Below are positions 36,554-44,785 of a DNA stretch of 64,000 nucleotides, in pieces. Positions within the stretch are counted from its first letter, which is position 1; each line of letters opens with the position of its first letter. The notes under the pieces are model-generated. The model saw nothing but the letters and a program-made list of their open reading frames with translations. It was not told the DNA's origin and made no database searches. Position numbers and translations under genes: made by a program. Source of the stretch: Streptomyces sp. NRRL F-6492 (GTDB lineage Bacteria > Actinomycetota > Actinomycetes > Streptomycetales > Streptomycetaceae); contig NZ_LGEG01000204.1 of the NCBI RefSeq assembly GCF_001280125.1, positions 1 to 64,000 on the forward strand, read 5' to 3'.

Positions 36554-36566
36554 GGCGGAGACGCGC

Positions 36567-36600
36567 GGAGGGCCGTGCCGGGGTTCCGGCACGGCCCTCC
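36567..36600. terminator. Bidirectional terminator after bglC
   Basis: GGAGGGCCGTGCCGG and its complement form a perfect 15-bp stem with the loop GGTT, placed between two convergent genes. Confidence 0.88.
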
Positions 36601-36618
36601 GGGCGTTCTGGGCGGGTG

Positions 36619-37089
36619 TCAGACGTCGATCACCCGGTAGCCGATGACGTAGACGCCGCCGGAGCCCTCGACGGTGCGCCACTGGGTCTCGGCGCCGACC
36701 TCGGAGCCGGTGACCAGGGTGGCGCCGAGCTTGTCGTCGCCGCTGGTGGTGTCGTAGTCCCACAGGGTCAGGGTGCGGGCCTGCTGCTTGCCCAGGATCA
36801 GGGCCGCGCTGCTGTTGCCGTCGGCCATGGAGCGGACGTAACCGGTGCCCATGGTCTGGTACTTGAGGCTGCCGCCGGGCCAGACCTTGACGGCGTTGCC
36901 GTTGGCGTCGGTGATCTTGAGGTAGGCCTCGTCGTGGTCGCCCTCGCTGTTCTTCTGGCAGTGCAGTTCGACGAGTTCGATCCGCACGTAGTCGATCGGC
37001 TCGGCGTGCGCGGTGCCGGCGAAGGCGCCGAGGCCTCCGAGTCCGAGCAGGGCGGCGGCGGCCAGTCGGGCGGCTCGGTTCTTGCGCAT
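36619..37089 (-). CDS. Small secreted protein of unknown function
   Basis: 156 residues from the ATG at 37089, preceded by GGGGGGA. A clear signal peptide (MRKNRAARLAAAALLGLGGLGAFAG, cut after AHA) is followed by about 125 mature residues. These form a beta-sandwich pattern (YVRIELVELHCQKNSEGDHDEAYLKITDANG, LTLWDYDTTSGDDKLG, GVYVIGYRVIDV), resembling C2-like or calcium-binding folds. There is one Cys in the mature part. I do not recognise a characterised family. Confidence 0.75.
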   Translation of the reverse strand: MRKNRAARLAAAALLGLGGLGAFAGTAHAEPIDYVRIELVELHCQKNSEGDHDEAYLKITDANGNAVKVWPGGSLKYQTMGTGYVRSMADGNSSAALILGKQQARTLTLWDYDTTSGDDKLGATLVTGSEVGAETQWRTVEGSGGVYVIGYRVIDV

Positions 37090-37317
37090 GTGGTCCCCCC
37101 ACACATCGGGTCACGGGTGTGACGTGGTCCGGGCCGCCTTCCCCGGCGGTCCCGGTGTGCCGTTTCCCCCCGGCACGACACCCACTGTGCCCGGCTTCCC
37201 CGGCCCGGCTCTACGCGCGTTCCACTGGACGGAACAGGGCTGCCGGAAACCTCTTCGCGGGACGCCGAGGACCTCTTCACCAGGGGCCTGGGACCTCTTC
37301 GGGGAACGGGGGCCTCC

Positions 37318-38097
<780 letters not shown>

Positions 38098-38262
38098 GAG
38101 TCCCCCTCACTTCGCACGCCCGGCCGTGGCCCCCCGACGGCACGGCTCCCGGGCACGCCTCCCACCATGCCGCAGACCGGACGTTCCGGCGAAGGAGCTC
38201 GGACCGCGCGTCGTGGCGCGAACGGGCTGTTGTCCGACACATCCCCTCTAGGGTGTGCCCTC

Positions 38263-39213
38263 ATGAAAGACGCACTTCCGCCCGTTTTCCGGTCGCTCCG
38301 CCGTCGGACCACCGGCTTCACCGCCGGGGCCGTCGCCGTGGCGACGCTCGCGACCGTGTTCGTCACCGCTCCGTCCCCGCCCTCCCCGCCGTCCTCGACT
38401 TCCGAGCCGTCCGCGCCCCGCCCCGTGGAGCGGGACGCCAAGGCGCCGGGGAGCCGCTGGATCCGCCCCGCCGGGGCGCCGATGACCGTGTTCGCCCACC
38501 GCGGGACCTCCTCCGCCGCGCCCGAGAACACGCTGGTCTCCGACGAGGTCGCCCGGCGTGGCGGGGCGAAGTGGATCGAGAACGACGTCCAGCCGAGCAA
38601 GGACGGCGTGCCGTACATCCTGCACGACTCGACCGTCGACCGGACGACGGACGGGACGGGCCCGGTCCGGTCGCTGACCTCCGCCCAACTGGACGCCCTG
38701 GACGCGGGTTCCTGGTTCGCCCCGGCCTATGCGGGTGCCCGCGTGCCGACCCTGGCCGCCCAGCTGGCGGACCTGCGGGAGCGCGGCGGGAACCTGCTCC
38801 TGGAGATCAAGGGCCGGCACAGCCGCGCCGAGGTGGCGCGGATCGTGCGGGAGGTCCGGGACCAGGACATGGCGACCCGGGTCTTCGTCCAGAGCTTCGA
38901 CGTCACCGCCCTGCGGTACGTGCGCGAGCTGGCGCCCGAGCTGCCGCTGGGGCTGCTGCGCGACGCGGTGGACGCCGATCCGGTCGCGCTCTCCGGGGAG
39001 TTGGGGCTCGCCGCGTACAACGTCTCGCACGTCGCCCTGGCCCAGCGGCCCGAGGTGGTCGGCGCGCTGCACGCGGCGGGCGTGGCGGTGAACGTCTGGA
39101 CGGTCGACGCCCCCGCCCACTGGAAGGCCATGGACGACCTCGGCGTGGACGGGATCATCACCAACAGGCCCGCGGAGCTGAGCGGCTGGACCGCCGGCCG
39201 GAGCGCGGACTAG
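38263..39213 (+). CDS. Secreted glycerophosphodiester phosphodiesterase
   Basis: The 316-residue protein has an N-terminal anchor or signal segment (TTGFTAGAVAVATLATVFV) and a Ser/Pro spacer. A GDPD TIM barrel follows, with catalytic FAHRGTSSAAPENT, the metal-binding IENDVQPSKDGVPYILHDSTVDRTTDGTGPV, LLEIKGRHS and VNVWTVDAPAHWKAMDDLGVDGIITNRPAEL. It hydrolyses glycerophosphodiesters to glycerol-3-phosphate outside the cell, releasing phosphate and carbon or acting on teichoic acid. It is divergent from the IclR gene. No Pho box was recognised in the 165-bp gap. Confidence 0.93.
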   Translation: MKDALPPVFRSLRRRTTGFTAGAVAVATLATVFVTAPSPPSPPSSTSEPSAPRPVERDAKAPGSRWIRPAGAPMTVFAHRGTSSAAPENTLVSDEVARRGGAKWIENDVQPSKDGVPYILHDSTVDRTTDGTGPVRSLTSAQLDALDAGSWFAPAYAGARVPTLAAQLADLRERGGNLLLEIKGRHSRAEVARIVREVRDQDMATRVFVQSFDVTALRYVRELAPELPLGLLRDAVDADPVALSGELGLAAYNVSHVALAQRPEVVGALHAAGVAVNVWTVDAPAHWKAMDDLGVDGIITNRPAELSGWTAGRSAD

Positions 39214-39410
39214 GGACCGTCGAGCGCGGCGCGGGCGTGGCCCTTCCCGTCCGGTGGGGTCGCCGCGCGCGTACCGCTCAGTCCGTCCCCCGGAACGCGT
39301 CGCGGTACGCGCGGTGACGCTCCGGGGACTTCGCGGAAGTGCCGGCGCATCGCCGTCCCGGTGCCGAAGCCGGCCCCGGCGGCGATGCGGTCCACCGGCT
39401 CGTCCGCACT
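39210..39410 (-). pseudogene. C-terminal remnant of an AraC-type regulator
   Basis: The minus-strand frame reads DEPVDRIAAGAGFGTGTAMRRHFREVPGASP, the second HTH helix and RHF motif of AraC/GlxA-family regulators (xxVAxAxGFGTxxxxRRHFRxxxGxSP). The first HTH and the whole sensor part are missing. It abuts the stop codon of the GDPD gene and cannot be functional. Confidence 0.7.
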
Positions 39411-39421
39411 CCTTCCACCCC

Positions 39422-40504
39422 CTAGGAGGCGGTGCCGGAGGGCGTGGCCTTGATGTCGTCGACGAAGGCGCGGACCATGATCGCGTGGGTGAAGACGACG
39501 GTCCCGGGCTTGATCAGGCCGTTCTCGCCGGTGCTGCCCATGACCTGGACCGTGCGCTCGCCGAGGAAGGTCAGGGTCTTGTCGTCGAAGATCCATTCGG
39601 TGCGGTCCCCGCTGGTCTCGTCGAGCCGCGCGACCGCGACGCCCTTGCGGCCGGCGGCGTCGGTGGCGCCGTCGACCGTGACCACGCCGGGGATCTTCGC
39701 GGCGGCCCGGTAGAGCGCCGCCGTGAGTTCGGGGGACGGCCAGCTCTCGGTGAGCAGGTCACCGATGGTCGTGAAGGCCTGCTGGTGCTTGCCCCTGCCC
39801 TGTCCCTCGGTCTCCTCGTAGATCTTCCGCAGCAGCTTGTCGGGGTCGGTGGGCAGGGCGGCCAGATAGTCGTGCGAGGGCGCGCCCATGTGCGGCTCCA
39901 GCGGGTCCCCCTTCTCGTCGGTGCCTTCCAGGGTGATGCCCTCGGGGCCGGTGGTACCGGGCTCGATCAGCCAGCCCCTGCGGCCGTCGGGGGACCGCCA
40001 GGACTGCCGGGTGTGCAGGGGGACGCCGACGAGGCTGCTGACCCCGTCGACGGTCTTCACGTGCGTGGACGCGCTCCGCGTCTCGATGTAGACGTACTGG
40101 CCCGCGCGGGGGCGCGGGGCCTCGGCCCCGGCGGCGGCGAGCGAGATGCGGTCGAGGAGGCGGGGCGCGCCGTGGGTGTCGGCGGCGCCGATGGTGGTGG
40201 TGAGGGCGGGTCCGGTGGCCCGGTCGTCGGTGTCGGGGGTTCCGCCCGGCGTGAGGACGAGGACGCCGACGGCGAGCGCCCCGGCGAGCGCGGTCGCGGC
40301 CGGCAGGAGGACGGCCTTCCGCAGGAAGGGGTTGCGGGGCGCGGCGGCGCGGCGGTCGTCGTGGATCCGGTTCATCAGGTGCTCCTTGTGGAACTGGTGG
40401 CGGCCCGGAGGAAGGTCTCGTTCCTCGATCGCCGGGAGGATCGCCGAGAGGTCTCCGGTCTCGTGCCGGTTCGCCGTACGGGGGTCGGTCGGTTCGGGGT
40501 TCAT
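39422..40504 (-). CDS. CU044_5270-family membrane protein (ECF partner)
   Basis: The 360-residue protein's ATG overlaps the stop of the ECF sigma gene (ATGA). A cytoplasmic N-terminus of about 65 residues with RDLPPGRHQFHKEHLMNRI precedes one membrane helix (AVLLPAATALAGALAVGVLVL) and a large extracellular domain (GQYVYIETRSASTHVKTVDG, LPTDPDKLLRKIYEETEGQG, LYRAAAKIPGVVTVDGATDAAGRKGVAVAR). This is the pattern of the CU044_5270 family, commonly coupled to ECF sigma factors. The signal sensed is unknown. Confidence 0.85.
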   Translation of the reverse strand: MNPEPTDPRTANRHETGDLSAILPAIEERDLPPGRHQFHKEHLMNRIHDDRRAAAPRNPFLRKAVLLPAATALAGALAVGVLVLTPGGTPDTDDRATGPALTTTIGAADTHGAPRLLDRISLAAAGAEAPRPRAGQYVYIETRSASTHVKTVDGVSSLVGVPLHTRQSWRSPDGRRGWLIEPGTTGPEGITLEGTDEKGDPLEPHMGAPSHDYLAALPTDPDKLLRKIYEETEGQGRGKHQQAFTTIGDLLTESWPSPELTAALYRAAAKIPGVVTVDGATDAAGRKGVAVARLDETSGDRTEWIFDDKTLTFLGERTVQVMGSTGENGLIKPGTVVFTHAIMVRAFVDDIKATPSGTAS

Positions 40505-41163
40505 CGGATTCCTTCCTGCGCGGGCCGGACCGCGTTCACGCGATCACCTGTTGTCTGTCGGGGGCGGGCGGCGGGTTCCCGTTTTCGCGGGTCGAGTTCT
40601 TCTCCCTCCCGGGCGAGTTCCGCCTCGGCGCCGTCGCGGAGCTTGGCGCGGGCGCGCGAGAGCCGGGAGCGGACGGTGCCGACGGGGACGCGCAGGGCCC
40701 GGGCCGCCTCGGTGTAGGCGAGGCCCTCCCAGAGGCAGAGGACGAGGACTTCGCGCTCGGTGCGGCGGAGCGTGCCGAGCGCCCGCAGGGTGGCGGCGAT
40801 GCGGCGGCGGTCGTCGAGCCGTCCGGCGACCTCGGAGGCGTGGTCGGGCACGGAGGGCTCGGGGGTGGCCGCGGCGTACGCGGCGGCGGCCGCCCGGTAG
40901 CGGCGGTTGCCCCGGCAGTGGTTGCGGGCCACGTTGGTGGCGACGCCGAGGAGCCAGGGCCGGAGCGATCCGCCGTCAGGGTCGACCTTGTTCCGGAGCC
41001 GCCACGCCTCCAGGTAGGTCGCCGCCATGACGTCCTCGGCGACCGACCAGTCTCCGGTCAGCCGGAAGGCGTGGTTGTAGACGCTCCGGGCGTGGGTGTC
41101 GAAGAGTTCGGCGAAGGCCGACGGGTCCCCGTCCCGGATGCGTGCGCGCGTGTCGATGTTCAC
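40501..41163 (-). CDS. ECF RNA polymerase sigma factor
   Basis: 220 residues from a GTG at 41163. Region 2 is FAELFDTHARSVYNHAFRLTGDWSVAEDVMAATYLEAWRLR with PWLLGVATNVARNHCR. Region 4 is LGTLRRTEREVLVLCLWEGLAYTEAARALRVPVGTVRSRLSRARAKL. A basic, charged tail of about 40 residues follows and is longer than usual. A perfect 14-bp palindrome lies 36 bp upstream of the start. It probably activates its own coupled pair and unknown targets. Confidence 0.92.
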   Translation of the reverse strand: MNIDTRARIRDGDPSAFAELFDTHARSVYNHAFRLTGDWSVAEDVMAATYLEAWRLRNKVDPDGGSLRPWLLGVATNVARNHCRGNRRYRAAAAAYAAATPEPSVPDHASEVAGRLDDRRRIAATLRALGTLRRTEREVLVLCLWEGLAYTEAARALRVPVGTVRSRLSRARAKLRDGAEAELAREGEELDPRKREPAARPRQTTGDRVNAVRPAQEGIR

Positions 41164-41198
41164 GTCTGTGGTCTGTCCGGCCCCGGGAGCGGGTTCCC

Positions 41199-41212
41199 GT
41201 GACCCGGGTCAC
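41199..41212. promoter_or_regulatory. Perfect palindrome upstream of the ECF sigma gene
   Basis: GTGACCCGGGTCAC is a 14-bp perfect palindrome in the 55-bp gap between the HD-domain gene and the sigma gene. It is well placed for an operator, or for the terminator stem of the HD gene. Confidence 0.5.
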
Positions 41213-41218
41213 ACCGGG

Positions 41219-41746
41219 TCAGGAGGGTGTGCCGGTGCCCGGGGCGGGGGCGTCGAGTTCGGCCAGGAGGTCCGGGTTGACCACGCGCAGGACGGTGGCG
41301 ATGCGGTCGGGGTCGGCGGCGGGCCAGAGGACGGCGCGGGCCGCGCGGTACTTGGCGGCGAGCCGTTCCCGCTGGTCGGGCGGGAGGGCGGCGGACCGGT
41401 CGGTGCGGCTGTTGTGCGCGTTGTCGGCGATCTTCACGAGGGTGGCGTCGGGGTCGGCCGTGATCCGCCGGATCTTCTCCTCGTAGGTGAGGTCCGCCCG
41501 GTTGGTGACGGCTTCGACGAGGGCGACGACCCGGTCGGGGATCCCGGCGGCGCGGAGCCGCTCCGCCGTCCACTCGGTGTCCTCGACGACGTCGTGCAGC
41601 AGTCCGGCCATGGCCAGGTGCGTGCCGAGGGGTTCCAGGCCGGCCGCGACCGCGCGGACGTGTGCGACGTACGGGACGCCTGCCTTGTCGACCTGTCCGG
41701 CGTGCGCGCGGTCGGCCAGTGCGTCCACCTCGGCGAGAGTCTTCAT
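41219..41746 (-). CDS. Small HD-domain protein, alarmone-hydrolase-like
   Basis: This 175-residue protein is a stand-alone HD domain of the RelA/SpoT hydrolase type: HAGQVDKAGVPYVAHVRAVA (first His), GLLHDVVEDTEWTAERLR (the HD and ED pairs), VEAVTNRADLTYEEKIRRI and LVKIADNAHNSRTD (Asp ligand). This order and spacing match small (p)ppGpp hydrolases (Mesh1-like). The match is by pattern only, and other nucleotide substrates are possible. It lies just upstream of the ECF sigma gene, on the same strand. Confidence 0.82.
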   Translation of the reverse strand: MKTLAEVDALADRAHAGQVDKAGVPYVAHVRAVAAGLEPLGTHLAMAGLLHDVVEDTEWTAERLRAAGIPDRVVALVEAVTNRADLTYEEKIRRITADPDATLVKIADNAHNSRTDRSAALPPDQRERLAAKYRAARAVLWPAADPDRIATVLRVVNPDLLAELDAPAPGTGTPS

Positions 41747-41871
41747 GCCCCCATCATCGCGGGATGCGGCGGGCGGTGCCGCGGCGGGCCGCTCCCGGCC
41801 TCTGCCCCGCGACACATGTTTGTCACACGGGAACGGGAATGCCGTTCGGGGAGGGGCCCGTTGCCGGGTGC

Positions 41872-42801
41872 ATGACTCTCGGAGCAACGCTCAGTTCGAC
41901 CTCCCGTCAGCTTCCGATCGACGACACGGTGCGGCTCGCGCGGGAGGCGCGCGACGCCGGCCTGCACTCCGCGTGGTTCGGCCAGTCCTTCGCGTACGAC
42001 TCGCCCTCGCTCGCCGCGATCGTCGGGCGCGAGGTGCCGGGCCTCCAGGTGGGGACGGCCGCCATCCCGGTCTTCGGCCGGCACCCGCTGGTCGTCTCGG
42101 CGCAGGCGCAGACCGCGCAGGCCGCCACCGGCGGCCGCTACCACCTCGGGCTCGCCCTGGGCACCCGCCATCTGACCGAGACCGGTTTCGGCATCCCGTA
42201 CGAGCGGCCCATCGGGCTGCTCAGGGAGTTCCTCACCGCTCTGCGTCCGCTGCTCGAAACGGGCAGCGCCGACTTCCACGGGGAACTCCTGACGGCCACG
42301 ACCCCGTACTCGGCGTCGGTGCCGGGCGCCGAGCCGCCGGTGCCGGTCCTGGTCGCCGCCATGGGGCCGCAGGCGCTGCGGGTGAGCGGTGAACTCGCCG
42401 ACGGCATCCTGCCGTTCCTGGCGGGTCCCCGGGCGCTCGCCGAGCACATCGTGCCCGCGGTCAACGCGGCGGCCGAGGCGGCGGGCCGTCCCGCGCCCCG
42501 GGTCGTGGCCCTCGTGCCGGGCGTGGTCACGTCCGACGCGGACGCCGTGCGGGAGGCCTCGGCCGAGGCCCTCGCGCTCTACGAGCGGATCCCCTCCTAC
42601 CAGCGGGTGATCGAGCTCTCGGGGGCCGGGCGGGCCGCCGACCTGGCCCTGATCGGTGACGAGGAGACCGTGGCCGCGGGGGTGCGGCGCTACCGCGAGG
42701 CGGGGGCGACGGAGGTGGTGTTCACCGCGACGGACGTGAACGGCGAGGACGACCGGCGCCGCACCTGGAAACTGCTCGGGGAGCTGTCCGCCTCCTCCTA
42801 G
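41872..42801 (+). CDS. F420-dependent LLM-class oxidoreductase
   Basis: 309 residues from the ATG at 41872 (an in-frame ATG at about 41839 is an alternative). This is a luciferase-like TIM barrel with LPIDDTVRLAREARDAGLHSAWFGQSFAYDS, VGTAAIPVFGRHPLVVSAQAQTAQAATGGRYHLGLALGT, PVPVLVAAMGPQALRVSGELADGILPFLAGPRAL and the C-terminal GDEETVAAGVRRYREAGATEVVFTA. This matches the actinobacterial F420-dependent subgroup. The substrate is unknown. Its stop codon overlaps the end of the MMPL pseudogene. Confidence 0.9.
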   Translation: MTLGATLSSTSRQLPIDDTVRLAREARDAGLHSAWFGQSFAYDSPSLAAIVGREVPGLQVGTAAIPVFGRHPLVVSAQAQTAQAATGGRYHLGLALGTRHLTETGFGIPYERPIGLLREFLTALRPLLETGSADFHGELLTATTPYSASVPGAEPPVPVLVAAMGPQALRVSGELADGILPFLAGPRALAEHIVPAVNAAAEAAGRPAPRVVALVPGVVTSDADAVREASAEALALYERIPSYQRVIELSGAGRAADLALIGDEETVAAGVRRYREAGATEVVFTATDVNGEDDRRRTWKLLGELSASS

Positions 42802-43809
42802 GGCTTGCCCGCCGGGGCCCGTTCCGGTTCGCCCTCGCCCTCGGTGTCCAGGTGGGGCAGGAGGCGGTCGGGGCGGTCGGGGATCCACCAGGCGTGTCTG
42901 CCGAGGAGCGGTCGTCGGCGGGGACGGCCGACTGGTCCACGACGAGGGTCGGGGGGCCGTTGGCGCCGGGGCCGAAGGCCGTGGAGACGAGGTCGTAGGC
43001 CCGCCGGTCCGTGAAGGACTCGGGATCGGCGCCGTCGCCGATGTGGCCGAGCTGGATGAAGAGCAGGGCGAAGGCGAGGACGAGGAGGGCGAGGCCGCAG
43101 ACCGCCCCGAGGAGCGCCGTGACGAGGGGCAGGACGGCGGCGACGAGACTGCCGAAGCCGATGACGAGGACCACGATCGCGACGGCGAAGCCGATGGCCT
43201 CGCTGGTGCGGTCGTCGGCCTCGGGGCGGGCCGGTTCGCCGAGGGTGCCGCCGTACTCGACGGTGACTCCGACGTCCCGGAGCGGCGGGACCGCCGTGTC
43301 GACGCCGTTCAGGTGGTCGGTGCCGAGGGTGGAGGGCTGCACGCCGAAGCGGACGGTGATGTAGGCGGTCTTGCCGTCGGCGGAGAGCGGTCCGGTGTCG
43401 GGGGTCCCCGCGGGGGTGGCGGGCGGGGTGGTGCCCGGCGGCGGCAGCGGGTTCTGGGCGCTGAGGACGTCGGGCAGCCTCTCCAGGGCGGCGACGGTGG
43501 AGTTGACGGCGGACGCCTCGTCGGCGAGGGGGCCGGAGGGCCGGTTCAGGACGATCTGGGCGCCGTAGCCGCCGGCCGCGGGGGCGTGCGCCTCGAGGAC
43601 GTCGAGGCCTTGGGCGGACTGGACCCCGGGGAGGTCGAAGTCGTCGGAGTACTGCCGCCGACGGCCCGGTCGAGGACCTGGAGGCCCGCCACGGCCGCCA
43701 GCCACAGGACGATGACGACGACGAAGTGGCGGGCGCACCAGTGACCCGTGCGGTACAGGGCGCCTCTCCGCGGTGACGGCCGACCCTTGGCCGGGCTTCC
43801 TGCGTTCAT
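42798..43809 (-). pseudogene. Broken MMPL-family transporter
   Basis: Pieces of one MMPL protein lie in order but in different frames. The N-terminus is RTGHWCARHFVVVIVLWLAAVAGLQVLDRAVGG. After a 1-base loss near 43651 comes YSDDFDLPGVQSAQGLDVLE, followed by membrane helices AIGFAVAIVVLVIGFGSLVAAVLPLVTALLG. A large deletion then joins FALLFIQ to the second periplasmic domain (RRAYDLVSTAFGPGANGPPTLVVDQ). The end LLGRHAWWIPDRPDRLLPHLD is again in another frame. About half of the usual 700 or more residues are missing, so it is not functional. Confidence 0.88.
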
Positions 43810-43940
43810 GGCGTGGCCGTGTCCGGTGGGGAGTCCCCGAGCGGTTCCGGCGCCGACGACGTACGGGCCGACCCGTTCATTCTTCGCCCGCGACCGCGCT
43901 TCGGCATGTCGACGGGGCGCGGTACCCGGGGCGGGGCCGT

Positions 43941-44645
43941 TCAGGTCAGCAGGCGGTTGGGGTGGGAGGAGCGGCGGGCGGCGGCGAGGAGGGCGTGGAT
44001 GCGGGGGCCCGCCTCGTCGATGTCGCTGACGGGGGTGGGGAAGGGCAGCCGGACGTCCTGGTGGCCGGTGGGGTGTTCGAGGCGCAGGGTGATGCCGTAG
44101 CGGTCCAGGGCGACGGGAAGGGCGCGGATCATGTCCCGCTCGGGGCGCGGCCGGACGAGGCGGAGCAGCAGGGGGACGAGTTCGGCGTGGTCGTCGACCA
44201 GATGGGTGAGCATGGCCGCCTCGCAGGTGGCCATCGGGTCGGGCTCGGTCGCCTGGAGTTCGTCGAGCGCGACGAAGGTGCGTCCTTCGGCGTCCTCCAG
44301 GAGGGCCTGGCCGAACTCCATGCAGGTGCTGCGGGTCGCCTCGGACTCGTAGGGGGCGTCGAGGAGTCCGGTGAGGGTGACGCGGGCGCGGAGGCGGTCG
44401 CGGACCGGGGTGGGGGCGATGTCGGTGAGTTCCAGGCGTACGGGGAGGCGTGCGGCCCGTCCGGCGGGGCAGTCCTCGGAGGGGTCGTGCAGGTGGATGT
44501 GGCCCATCGGGCCCGTGCCGTCGAGGCGGTGCACCTCCTGCTCGCCCCCGTCGGTGACGACGGTCATGGAGTGGGCCGCGGTGAGGATCGAGCGCACCCG
44601 TTCGGCGGGGGTGGGGCGGGTGACACGGGTGCTGGAGGGGCGCAT
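43941..44645 (-). CDS. DUF2470-domain protein, iron-controlled
   Basis: 234 residues. The N-terminal two thirds (AERVRSILTAAHSMTVVTDGGEQEVHRLDGTGPMGHIHLHD..., LRARVTLTGLLDAP) resemble the split-barrel part of HugZ-like proteins. The C-terminal part has the DUF2470 pattern (EAAMLTHLVDDHAELVPLLLRLVRP, DRYGITLRLEH). HugZ-type proteins bind or degrade haem. A near-consensus iron box 46 bp upstream means it should be repressed by DmdR/IdeR when iron is abundant. This supports a role in haem or iron use, though the exact reaction is unknown. Confidence 0.85.
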   Translation of the reverse strand: MRPSSTRVTRPTPAERVRSILTAAHSMTVVTDGGEQEVHRLDGTGPMGHIHLHDPSEDCPAGRAARLPVRLELTDIAPTPVRDRLRARVTLTGLLDAPYESEATRSTCMEFGQALLEDAEGRTFVALDELQATEPDPMATCEAAMLTHLVDDHAELVPLLLRLVRPRPERDMIRALPVALDRYGITLRLEHPTGHQDVRLPFPTPVSDIDEAGPRIHALLAAARRSSHPNRLLT

Positions 44646-44690
44646 GCTGGTTCTCCCGGAGCAGGGGACGGAAAGGCCGGAGCTCGTTAC

Positions 44691-44709
44691 TTAGGCAAGC
44701 CTAACCTAA
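44691..44709 (-). promoter_or_regulatory. Iron box (DmdR1/IdeR type)
   Basis: On the minus strand this reads TTAGGTTAGGCTTGCCTAA, a 19-bp site very close to the actinobacterial iron-box consensus TTAGGTTAGGCTCACCTAA (two mismatches). It lies directly upstream of the DUF2470 gene and about 77 bp from the divergent mutA start. Confidence 0.88.
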
Positions 44710-44773
44710 CTTATCGCGGCGAAGAGAAGAAGGTCACAGTCGTGCGCTCTCCTGATCCTTTGGAGATCTCCCC

Positions 44774-44779
44774 TAGCAT
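44774..44779 (+). promoter_or_regulatory. Probable -10 element of a leaderless mutA message
   Basis: TAGCAT ends 6 nt before the mutA ATG, so transcription would start at or very near the start codon. No ribosome binding site is present. A GGAGATCTCC palindrome at 44762-44771 abuts it. Confidence 0.5.
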
Positions 44780-44785
44780 CCGAAC

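Noticed and set aside
33005..37114. 1369-codon minus-strand frame across cebF, cebG and bglC
   Set aside because: It is antisense to three well-defined genes and consists of low-complexity Arg/Gly/Val-rich text; it is a GC-skew artefact.
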